Part shown: positions 1 through 5,413 of the stretch, piece after piece
Numbering within the stretch: the first letter of the stretch is position 1
Layout: each line of letters opens with the position of its first letter
Assembly: GCA_044426075.1 (NCBI GenBank)
Contig: JAWXUT010000113.1
Span: 1 to 5,413 of the forward strand
Length of the DNA stretch: 5,413 bases
Origin: JAWXUT01 sp044426075
Lineage (GTDB): Bacteria > Bacillota > Clostridia > Christensenellales > DTU072
Direction: 5' to 3'
Notes under the pieces: model-generated
The model's database searches: none
Told to the model about the DNA's origin: nothing
Seen by the model: only the letters and a program-made list of their open reading frames with translations
Made by a program: the position numbers and the translations under genes

Positions 1-1016
1 ATTGTATTTATCCTCGCAAGCAGATAACTTGATGCAAGCAATGCACTCGGCGTGTACTCTCCGCTACTGCTTATGGATTGATCTACAAACAACTCGCACA
101 ACAAACTTTCTGAATACCACCTTGCCATCTCGCCGCTATAATCTTCTATATCTTGCCAATCACATTTATATTCAACCAGTGTCATATTTGACGCGAAGTC
201 ATACATCGTTTCATTTGTCTCTATATTTTGATAATACACATTTACATATGCTTCCATTGCTACGCCAAAATCCGACATATCTTCTACAGCTGAAACAATG
301 TCACTCGTTTCTGCAGTGGGCACCGTGTCTAAAAATGCAACCCTATCTATTAATATCGGATTAAATGTATCGTCGTATTCTGCTAGCGCCATAATTTCTG
401 TAACCACCTTTGCCACCAAATCACCACCAATATCTTCGGCTATAAATCTAATTTCAAATGCTTCAGTGATGTTTACGCTATCCAAAAACGCTATGTATTC
501 TGCAATGAAAAAATCCGCTAGACTATATTTTGTTTCGGGGCAAATAACAGAACCACTGCTTGTTTGATAACTCTGACCAGTTAAAGTATCCGCCCAAATT
601 TTCGCTGAAATTTCAGTTTCTGTACCAACTGCAAATGCGCTCCAATCATAACTAAACACATTGTATCCGGCTGACTGCCACTCTTCTGCATATAAAAATT
701 CATTTGTGCCGTCTTCTGCAATTGCTCCGTGAATATAAACCACTATCGCACCGCTTGCGTCATACAAGCTAGAAGCATTGCTATCGGTTACACTTACCGC
801 TGTTGCATTGGCATCATAAATATACAATCCAATATCCGACCCTTCGGGCATATCTGATTGCGAGGCGTCATAGATATATTGATCGGGTATCTCTGTCGCA
901 AATAAAACTAAATTTGGAATAAATATAGCGCAAACGGATAATACAATTGTAGCTATTAACATTATAATCAATGCTACCCATCCGACGCTTTTAATTGTGA
1001 CCTTTTTTGTGACCAT
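1..1016 (-). CDS. Membrane-anchored acidic alpha/beta-hydrolase-like protein, probably a pseudoenzyme (partial)
   Basis: The minus-strand frame is open from an ATG at 1014-1016 to the left edge (338 codons, no stop), so the C-terminus is missing. Residues 1-10 carry three lysines and are followed by a hydrophobic segment at about 11-33, which fits a signal anchor with the rest outside the cytoplasm. Three YDA-centred repeats spaced 18 residues apart lie at 46-99. They lead into features that look like an alpha/beta-hydrolase core: a beta-strand ending in H96-G97 (oxyanion-type HG), GYNVFSYDW at 117-125, AEDIGG at 193-198 where the nucleophile elbow (GxSxG) is expected, and RVAFLDTVP at 225-233, which resembles the lipase strand carrying the acidic triad residue. 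The elbow serine is D195, and H96 is the only histidine in the visible protein. From residue 41 on there are about 52 acidic and 8 basic residues. The fold is inferred from motif order only. Another extracellular fold is possible, and no function can be assigned. Confidence 0.75.
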   Translation of the reverse strand, partial: MVTKKVTIKSVGWVALIIMLIATIVLSVCAIFIPNLVLFATEIPDQYIYDASQSDMPEGSDIGLYIYDANATAVSVTDSNASSLYDASGAIVVYIHGAIAEDGTNEFLYAEEWQSAGYNVFSYDWSAFAVGTETEISAKIWADTLTGQSYQTSSGSVICPETKYSLADFFIAEYIAFLDSVNITEAFEIRFIAEDIGGDLVAKVVTEIMALAEYDDTFNPILIDRVAFLDTVPTAETSDIVSAVEDMSDFGVAMEAYVNVYYQNIETNETMYDFASNMTLVEYKCDWQDIEDYSGEMARWYSESLLCELFVDQSISSSGEYTPSALLASSYLLARINT

Positions 1017-1022
1017 TACACT

Positions 1023-1032
1023 ACCTACCTTT
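1023..1032 (-). promoter_or_regulatory. Ribosome-binding site of the hydrolase-like gene
   Basis: Read on the minus strand this is AAAGGTAGGT. The proximal AGG ends 7 bases before the ATG at 1016, and the distal AAAGG ends 11 bases before it. It fixes the start of the minus-strand gene, and it lies within the short leader of about 20 bases predicted from the adjacent promoter. Confidence 0.6.
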
Positions 1033-1042
1033 ACATCTTAAT

Positions 1043-1071
1043 ATTATAATATAAGTTACAATTAAAGTCAA
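1043..1071 (-). promoter_or_regulatory. Vegetative sigma-factor promoter for the hydrolase-like gene
   Basis: On the minus strand TTGACT (1071-1066) is followed by a 17-base AT-rich spacer and a perfect TATAAT (1048-1043). That is 11 of 12 consensus positions at optimal spacing. The predicted transcription start is near 1036, giving a leader of about 20 bases that just contains the ribosome-binding site. The -10 hexamer sits inside the 12-bp palindrome ATATTATAATAT (1041-1052), so a TATAAT also reads on the plus strand at 1045-1050. Confidence 0.75.
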
Positions 1072-1127
1072 GTTAAGATTTCTGAATGTTTTGTGATAAA
1101 TGGCAAACTTACCACATATATTTTATT

Positions 1128-2093
1128 ATGTTTAAGTCGGGAACAATAAAATGTGCTTTTATATTTGTTGGCACACTGATTGGAGCGGGGTTTGCTAGTG
1201 GAAAAGAAATTCTCATTTTTTTTGAAGGGCAAACTATATTTGCACCAATATTATCTTGCATAATATCTGCACTTGCTGCAATGGCTTTTTATGTAGTTGG
1301 CATAAGCCACAAAAATCTGCTAAAAACGCTATTTAAACGCTCTTATTTTGTTGTAAATGCACTTATAATTCTTACCAATTTTATAATTTTCGCTACTATG
1401 ATTGCAGCGGCAAATACTGTATCTATAGATACCAATTATGGCGAAAACTTGGGTATTTTATTGGCACTGATTGCGCTTGCAGTGGTGGTAAAACAGAGCA
1501 GTTTAGGCGTATTAAACACAATAATTGTACCCCTTATTGTAACAATGATTTGGGTGCTTATGTTTTGCACTAAAAGCACAACTGGCGGTGTTGAATTTAA
1601 CATAACAAATCCCATTTTATATGCCACTTTTAACTTGCTTTCTGCCGGACTAATACTTGCAAAACAGCCCTACAACAACAAAAACACCAGTGTTTGGGGG
1701 ATTGGGCTTTGGATAGCAATTATACTTTTAGCGCTTGTGATTCCTATATATTATATGGTGCAGTTGGTGCCAAATGCAGATATGCCATTACAAGCGATTG
1801 CAGCAAGCCACAATCTGACAACAATTGGGAATATTATTATTCTGCTTGCAATTTTAACCACAGCTACAAGCAGCTTGCAGTTATGCGTCGACAAAAATAT
1901 ACATCTTGCGCCTTGCGTTACCGCGCTTGCAATGTTAGTTTCTGCAGTTGGATTTAACACTCTTACAAATAGTTTTTATCCGCTTATAGGAATACTTGGG
2001 TGTATAATAACGGTTTTTTGTCTCATTTTCTTATGCAAAAACAGAAAAACAATACTCAAAACGCTAAAGCTATACCCCTCAAAACCAACTTGA
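1128..2093 (+). CDS. YkvI-family ten-helix membrane protein (APC/LeuT-fold-like)
   Basis: The predicted protein has 321 residues and resembles the uncharacterised YkvI family (about 340 residues), integral membrane proteins thought to share the APC/LeuT transporter fold. The key sign is the first helix: FVGTLIGAGFASGKE (residues 13-27) has the glycine-broken GAGFASG motif where such transporters unwind helix 1 to bind substrate or ion. Hydrophobic segments at about 5-24, 36-58, 74-97, 107-121, 128-148, 161-179, 189-211, 231-249, 262-277 and 285-303 give ten helices, followed by a basic tail (CKNRKTILKTLK). The substrate is unknown. An in-frame ATG at 1086 would add 14 residues, FCDKWQTYHIYFI after the initial Met, which do not look like family sequence. 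The 1128 start places TM1 four residues from the N-terminus, as expected. Neither start has a recognisable Shine-Dalgarno, unlike the other genes here. It is divergent from the hydrolase-like gene and ends 91 bases before murB. Confidence 0.8.
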   Translation: MFKSGTIKCAFIFVGTLIGAGFASGKEILIFFEGQTIFAPILSCIISALAAMAFYVVGISHKNLLKTLFKRSYFVVNALIILTNFIIFATMIAAANTVSIDTNYGENLGILLALIALAVVVKQSSLGVLNTIIVPLIVTMIWVLMFCTKSTTGGVEFNITNPILYATFNLLSAGLILAKQPYNNKNTSVWGIGLWIAIILLALVIPIYYMVQLVPNADMPLQAIAASHNLTTIGNIIILLAILTTATSSLQLCVDKNIHLAPCVTALAMLVSAVGFNTLTNSFYPLIGILGCIITVFCLIFLCKNRKTILKTLKLYPSKPT

Positions 2094-2099
2094 TTTACC

Positions 2100-2123
2100 T
2101 AAACATTCGTGTTTATTATTTTT
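2100..2123 (+). terminator. Weak UUCG-loop hairpin with T-rich tail, possible terminator after the YkvI-family gene
   Basis: TAAACA (2100-2105) pairs perfectly with TGTTTA (2110-2115) around a TTCG loop, and TTATTTTT follows directly. It starts 7 bases after the stop codon at 2091-2093. The stem is only 6 bp with a single G-C pair, so termination would be weak. Its position and the following T-rich run are the main support. Confidence 0.4.
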
Positions 2124-2155
2124 AAGGTTTCCATTAAAAGTTACAGCAATCGTTA

Positions 2156-2184
2156 TTGACAAAAAACACTAAAAGGAGTATAAT
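2156..2184 (+). promoter_or_regulatory. Perfect consensus promoter overlapping the murB ribosome-binding site
   Basis: TTGACA at 2156-2161, 17 bases of spacer, then TATAAT at 2179-2184: all 12 consensus positions at the optimal spacing. The -10 hexamer ends exactly at the murB ATG (2185). The spacer contains the AAAAGGAG Shine-Dalgarno (2171-2178). Transcription would be expected to start near 2191, downstream of the start codon, so this promoter cannot supply a leader for the ATG at 2185. It may serve the downstream cluster, or the match may be a by-product of Shine-Dalgarno and spacer sequence. I see no other convincing promoter between 2094 and 2155. Confidence 0.55.
2171..2178 (+). promoter_or_regulatory. 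Ribosome-binding site of murB
   Basis: AAAAGGAG lies 6 bases before the ATG at 2185, a standard strong spacing. It supports that start over in-frame GTG (2227) and TTG (2230) codons, which have no Shine-Dalgarno. It overlaps the spacer of the consensus promoter at 2156-2184. Confidence 0.75.
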
Positions 2185-3078
2185 ATGAATTGTATAATAG
2201 ATAACTTAATTGCGCTTAACTGTGGTGTGTTGCAAGATGTACCGGCGCGCAAGTTAAGCACCTATGGAGGGCAAGGCAAAATTGACATTGTCGCCACCCC
2301 AAAAAGCATTAAAGACCTAAAAAATATTGCATATTTAGCCAGTGATTTGGGTGTAAATTATAGCATTTTGGGTGCGGGAAGCAACACTCTAATTTCCGAT
2401 TCTGGATATAAAGGAATTGTGATACGCGTGGGTGCGTGCATTAAAGAAGCGGCGAGTAATTCTGTACAGCAATATCCCTCATACTATCGCATTTCATCCC
2501 TTGCAAATGAGTGTAAAAAACTTGGGCTTAGCGGATTAGAACCACTATCGTGCATACCGGCAAGTTTGGGTGGCGCAATAGTTATGAACGCTGGTTGCTA
2601 TGGCACAAATATGGCGGATATAATTAATAGCGTAACTGTGTTCAATATGCAAACTGGCGCATCGTATATTTTGCAAAACACCGATATCCCTTGGGGCTAC
2701 AGAAGCACCGGCAATGTGTTTAATGGCTGCATTATAACATCTGCAACGCTAAACCTTGTTGACAGTTCGCCATATGATGTATCAGAAAATATGTCTTACT
2801 ACAAGGCGATTAGGCAAGCGTCGCAACCAACAATCCCCTCTTTGGGGAGCACTTTTAAGCGGGTGAATAATATTTCTGCCGCATACTACATTGATAAATG
2901 TGGGTTAAAGGGTTGCAGCGTGGGTGGCGCTATGGTTAGTGTGAAACACGCCGGATTTATAGTAAACTACAACAATGGTTCTGCTGCAGATTATCTAGCC
3001 CTTGCAGATATTTGCAAAAAAGAAGTGCAAAAACAGTTCGGAATCGAACTTGAAAAAGAAATAATATATCTATCATAA
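2185..3078 (+). CDS. murB: UDP-N-acetylenolpyruvoylglucosamine reductase
   Basis: MurB is the cytoplasmic FAD enzyme that uses NADPH to reduce UDP-GlcNAc-enolpyruvate to UDP-MurNAc, the second committed step of peptidoglycan synthesis. The 297 residues match the usual bacterial length of about 300. The FAD-binding part has GAGSNTLISDSGYKGIVIRV (63-82) and LGLSGLEPLSCIPASLGGA (113-131), followed by MNAGCYG (134-140). The substrate domain has GYRST (171-175) with R173 at the conserved arginine, GSTFKR (221-226) with S222 at the proton-donor serine, and LEKEI (289-293) with E292 at the conserved glutamate. No extra loop domain is seen, as in type II (Gram-positive) MurB. One oddity is CIPAS where GIPGT/S is usual, so two glycines near the FAD pyrophosphate site have changed. 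The catalytic residues are all present, so it is probably active. The stop overlaps the whiA Shine-Dalgarno, which suggests co-transcription. Confidence 0.95.
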   Translation: MNCIIDNLIALNCGVLQDVPARKLSTYGGQGKIDIVATPKSIKDLKNIAYLASDLGVNYSILGAGSNTLISDSGYKGIVIRVGACIKEAASNSVQQYPSYYRISSLANECKKLGLSGLEPLSCIPASLGGAIVMNAGCYGTNMADIINSVTVFNMQTGASYILQNTDIPWGYRSTGNVFNGCIITSATLNLVDSSPYDVSENMSYYKAIRQASQPTIPSLGSTFKRVNNISAAYYIDKCGLKGCSVGGAMVSVKHAGFIVNYNNGSAADYLALADICKKEVQKQFGIELEKEIIYLS

Positions 3079-3082
3079 GGAG
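3077..3082 (+). promoter_or_regulatory. Ribosome-binding site selecting the whiA GTG start
   Basis: AAGGAG overlaps the last two bases of the murB TAA stop and lies 6 bases before GTG at 3089-3091. This supports GTG as the whiA start and suggests translational coupling to murB. Confidence 0.7.
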
Positions 3083-3088
3083 CAATCT

Positions 3089-4039
3089 GTGTCAGAAAAT
3101 CTTGGTCAAAAAATGCGGGACGAAATAATTCCCAAAAAAATATCCAGTAAATGCTGTAAACTTGCATTTTTATCCGGCGTTATTCGCGGGGCTGGTTGTT
3201 TGACTTTAGAGCGAAGCGGGTTCGGATTTTCAATAATCCACTCCAATGAAAAACTTATTACAAAGTGCGCCGACATAATTTACGTATTGCTTAGGGTAAA
3301 CCCCGAAGTCACAATGAAAGACAAAAGCCATACGCTTAGCAACAATTTTATGTACGAGTTATCGCTTGATGCAAGTGACGCAAATACATTAATTAAAGAT
3401 TTATATTTGGTTGATGATGAATCACTGCCTATGCACACAATTCCAGCTGCATTTAAAACAGATTGCTGTATGAAGTCATATTTGCGTGGAATATTTGCAA
3501 CAACGGGCACAATTTCTATTCCCGAACAAAGCCAGCACGCATCAAGAGGATACATATTAGAGCTTCTATTAAATGACGAAGAAATGGCGGTGGCAATATG
3601 CGAGCTTCTTGCGGAATGCGGAATTGAAACAAAGGTAAGGCAACGCAAAAATGTGCACGCAGTTTACACTAAAGATAGCGAAAAAATTGCTGATTTTTGC
3701 ACGATACTTGGCGCATCGTCAGCCTACTTCACATTGCAAGACATATTGGTGTTTAGGTCTATAAGAAATGAGACCAATCGTTCAATGAACTGCACCCTTG
3801 CAAATATGGATAGAGCAATAAAAGCGAGTTCTAAGCACGTTGATGCAATCGATAAAATTGAAGCGTCGGTTGGGTTAGATACTTTGGACCCAGTTATAAG
3901 AGAGACGGCTGAGCTTCGCAGAGAATATCCCAGCGCGTCACTTACAGAACTTGCAACAAAGTTTGCAATCCCGCCATCAAAATCGGGCTTGAACCATAGG
4001 TTGCGTAAATTGCTAGAAATAGCAGAAAAACTAAATTGA
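3089..4039 (+). CDS. whiA: WhiA DNA-binding regulator of cell division and chromosome segregation
   Basis: WhiA is a bacterial protein derived from a LAGLIDADG homing-endonuclease fold and joined to a helix-turn-helix. It is a sporulation transcription factor in Streptomyces and a nucleoid-associated factor affecting division and segregation in Bacillus. The 316 residues match family length. The first LAGLIDADG-like half is at about 22-110 (KLAFLSGVIRGAGCLTL), and the second is at about 126-215 (CCMKSYLRGIFATTGTIS). The catalytic acidic residues of homing endonucleases are not evident, as is normal for WhiA. The linker has the family motif RNETNRSMNCTLANM (226-240). The C-terminal helix-turn-helix region at about 265-313 includes ELRREYPSASLTEL (275-288) and the signature PPSKSGLNHRLRKL (295-308). 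Translation starts at GTG, 10 bases after murB. In many Clostridia whiA follows rapZ and yvcK, but here it directly follows murB. Confidence 0.95.
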   Translation: MSENLGQKMRDEIIPKKISSKCCKLAFLSGVIRGAGCLTLERSGFGFSIIHSNEKLITKCADIIYVLLRVNPEVTMKDKSHTLSNNFMYELSLDASDANTLIKDLYLVDDESLPMHTIPAAFKTDCCMKSYLRGIFATTGTISIPEQSQHASRGYILELLLNDEEMAVAICELLAECGIETKVRQRKNVHAVYTKDSEKIADFCTILGASSAYFTLQDILVFRSIRNETNRSMNCTLANMDRAIKASSKHVDAIDKIEASVGLDTLDPVIRETAELRREYPSASLTELATKFAIPPSKSGLNHRLRKLLEIAEKLN

Positions 4040-4064
4040 TCACCAACATATATAGGAGGGAAAG

Positions 4065-4307
4065 ATGATTAAAGAAAAGAAAATTAGCAAAGAATTTGGC
4101 TTAAAAGCTCCAGATTGTGCAACAATTGCACAAACCGCAAGTAAATTTAAAAGTGCGGTGTTTGTTGTTAAAGAAAACAAAAAAGTCAATGCCAAAAGCA
4201 TTATGGGACTAATCAGCCTAAATATGAAATGCGGTGACAGTATTTTTCTATCCATAAGCGGAGTAGATGAAGATGCTGCATTTTCTGAAATTTACAACCT
4301 ACTTTAG
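4065..4307 (+). CDS. HPr-fold Crh-like regulatory protein lacking the phosphotransfer histidine
   Basis: The 80 residues align over the whole length with HPr, the small phosphocarrier of the PEP:sugar phosphotransferase system. The active-site stretch is EFGLKAPDCATIAQ (10-23) where HPr has GLHARPA. K14 replaces the phosphorylated His15, and P16 and D17 replace Arg17 and Pro18, so PTS phosphotransfer should be impossible. The second site, VNAKSIMGLISL (41-52), is intact: S45 corresponds to Ser46, the target of HPr kinase/phosphorylase. Crh of Bacillus shows the same split (glutamine at position 15, serine kept) and acts only as a regulatory partner of CcpA and other targets. A Crh-like role in carbon or cell-wall signalling is inferred. 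The strong AGGAGGG (4054-4060) lies 4 bases before the ATG. It sits between whiA and dnaE, as the HPr/Crh gene does in related clusters. No hprK is in the window. Confidence 0.88.
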   Translation: MIKEKKISKEFGLKAPDCATIAQTASKFKSAVFVVKENKKVNAKSIMGLISLNMKCGDSIFLSISGVDEDAAFSEIYNLL

Positions 4308-4340
4308 CATAACAGATCCCACACAAACACAGGAGTACAA

Positions 4341-5413
4341 ATGAGCAAACCATATATACATCTTCATGTGCATACTGAGTACAGTATGCTTGACGGTGCG
4401 GCAAAAATCGACAAATTAGTTCAAGCGGCAAAAGAAGCTGGAGCGCCTGCAATTGGTCTTACTGACCACGGCAATATGTACGGCACAATCAAACTTTACG
4501 ATGCGTGCAAAGCGGCTGGAATAAAGCCCGTTTTGGGCTGTGAGTTTTACACAACTTCCGATATGACCATAAAAGAACATATGATCAATGGACGCAAAGC
4601 GCGTTTAAATCACTTAGTTTTGCTTGCAAAAAACAACATCGGCTTCGATAATATAAGCAAGATGTGTAGTTTAGCGTGGACTGAAGGATTTTATCACAAA
4701 CCAAGAATTGATTTAGAACTATTAAAAAAGCACTCTGAAGGAATAATTTGCCTATCCGCATGTTTAGCGGGCGTAATCCCACAAATGTTGTTGAACAACG
4801 ATTATGAGGGCGCCAAAAACTATGCGATTGAGCTCCGAGATATGTTTGATGAGGGCGATTTTTATATTGAATTACAGAATCACGGCATAGAAGAACAACT
4901 GCAAACCAACCCTCTTTTGGTTAAAATTGCGCGGGAAATCGGCGTAAAATGTGTTGCAACAAACGATGTTCATTATATTAAAAAGAGCGATGCGGATATG
5001 CACGACATTATGTTGTGTATGCAAACGGGAAGCTATTATGACGACCCCGATCGTATGCGCTTTTCTTGCGAGGAATTTTATTATAAATCCGCAGATGAGA
5101 TGCGTGAAGTTTTGGGCTGGTGCGAAGAATCGCTAGAAACTCCCTACGAAATTGCTGAAAAATGTGATGTTAAATTTGTTTTCAATGAATATCAACTGCC
5201 AGAATACAATTGTCCCGACAACCTAACACCCCCCGAATATCTCAGAAAATTGGCATATGAGGGATTGGAAAGACGCTACGGCACTATTCCAGCCGAATAC
5301 ATTGAACGCGCAGAAATGGAGCTAAATGTTATCATATCAATGGGATTTAGTGAATATTACCTTATAGTTTGGGACTTTATAAATTGGTCAAGGCTGCACG
5401 ATATTCCAGTTGG
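4341..5413 (+). CDS. dnaE: DNA polymerase III alpha subunit, N-terminal part (partial)
   Basis: The gene starts at ATG 4341, with AGGAG (4331-4335) 5 bases upstream, and stays open to the right edge (357 full codons of a protein usually around 1,150 residues). It encodes the replicative C-family polymerase. The N-terminal PHP domain is clear: HLHVHTEYSMLDGA (7-20), GLTDHGNMYG (39-48), KPVLGCEFY (62-70), NHLVLLAKN (90-98), CLSACLAG (137-144) and ATNDVHY (206-212). Candidate metal ligands H9, H11, D18, H43, E68, H91, C141, D209 and H211 are all kept, as in DnaE proteins with an active metal-dependent proofreading PHP domain. The start of the polymerase domain follows (GFSEYYLIVWDFINWS, about 334-349), and the sequence stops just before the expected catalytic PGRGS motif. 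It has no N-terminal exonuclease insertion, so it is DnaE rather than PolC. It is the last visible gene of the cluster. Confidence 0.95.
   Translation, partial: MSKPYIHLHVHTEYSMLDGAAKIDKLVQAAKEAGAPAIGLTDHGNMYGTIKLYDACKAAGIKPVLGCEFYTTSDMTIKEHMINGRKARLNHLVLLAKNNIGFDNISKMCSLAWTEGFYHKPRIDLELLKKHSEGIICLSACLAGVIPQMLLNNDYEGAKNYAIELRDMFDEGDFYIELQNHGIEEQLQTNPLLVKIAREIGVKCVATNDVHYIKKSDADMHDIMLCMQTGSYYDDPDRMRFSCEEFYYKSADEMREVLGWCEESLETPYEIAEKCDVKFVFNEYQLPEYNCPDNLTPPEYLRKLAYEGLERRYGTIPAEYIERAEMELNVIISMGFSEYYLIVWDFINWSRLHDIPV

Noticed and set aside
2..567. Two overlapping plus-strand open frames (2-364 and 298-567)
   Set aside because: They lie opposite the long minus-strand gene, which has a promoter, ribosome-binding site, membrane anchor and fold-like motifs. 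Their translations show no domain and no ribosome-binding site.
1436..1960. Open frames at 1436-1627 (-), 1694-1957 (+) and 1751-1960 (-)
   Set aside because: All are inside the YkvI-family gene in other frames. The parent frame encodes coherent membrane helices, and these do not.
2094..2170. A second promoter upstream of murB
   Set aside because: TTTACC (2094) and TATTAT (2114-2119) have only a 14-base spacing, and other pairs are poor, so no convincing alternative was found.
3280..3648. Minus-strand open frame of 122 codons inside whiA
   Set aside because: It is antisense to the conserved WhiA coding region. The translation is Ser/Ile-rich with no recognisable domain.
3089..3740. A LAGLIDADG homing endonuclease or intein signal in whiA
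   Set aside because: WhiA naturally carries a LAGLIDADG-derived fold. The C-terminal helix-turn-helix signature and the length are those of a normal WhiA, and there are no splice-junction residues.
4040..4452. Minus-strand frames at 4040-4255 and 4213-4452 with hydrophobic, membrane-like translations
   Set aside because: They are antisense to the HPr-like gene and the dnaE start, both strongly supported. The hydrophobicity arises from complementing Lys/Glu-rich codons.
4585..5136. Open frames at 4585-4782 (-) and 4951-5136 (+)
   Set aside because: They are shadows of the dnaE reading frame, which is conserved throughout.

Overview
The window looks like chromosomal DNA from a low-GC Bacillota bacterium, most likely an uncultivated member of the Clostridia. 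Three things support this: AT-rich sequence with strong AGGAGG-type ribosome-binding sites, consensus vegetative promoters with 17-base spacers, and the gene order murB - whiA - HPr/Crh-like gene - dnaE, a recognisable form of a conserved Clostridia/Bacillota cluster. No rRNA, tRNA, CRISPR array, insertion sequence or attachment site is visible. Taxonomy below class is not resolvable from this window.

Left part (1-1016, minus strand): a partial gene for a membrane-anchored, very acidic extracytoplasmic protein. Its alpha/beta-hydrolase-like core appears to have lost its catalytic serine and histidine. It runs off the left edge and has a near-consensus promoter and its own ribosome-binding site. 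Middle (about 1128-2093, plus strand): a divergently transcribed ten-helix membrane protein of the YkvI family, followed by a small UUCG-loop hairpin that may terminate transcription. The intergenic region between the two carries a palindromic -10 element.

Right part (2185-5413, plus strand): a tight co-directional cluster with gaps of 10, 25 and 33 bases. MurB reduces UDP-GlcNAc-enolpyruvate to UDP-MurNAc in peptidoglycan synthesis. WhiA is a DNA-binding protein linked to division and chromosome segregation. Next is a small HPr-fold protein that has lost the phosphorylatable histidine but keeps the regulatory serine, so it is Crh-like. Last is the N-terminal third of DnaE, with an intact PHP proofreading domain, cut by the right edge. 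The cluster joins wall-precursor synthesis, division control, carbon-signal sensing and replication. The usual rapZ and yvcK genes between murB and whiA are absent here.

Most worth a second look: the apparent pseudo-hydrolase with an 18-residue N-terminal repeat; a 12/12 consensus promoter lying on top of the murB ribosome-binding site and ending at its start codon; and the histidine-less HPr paralogue.
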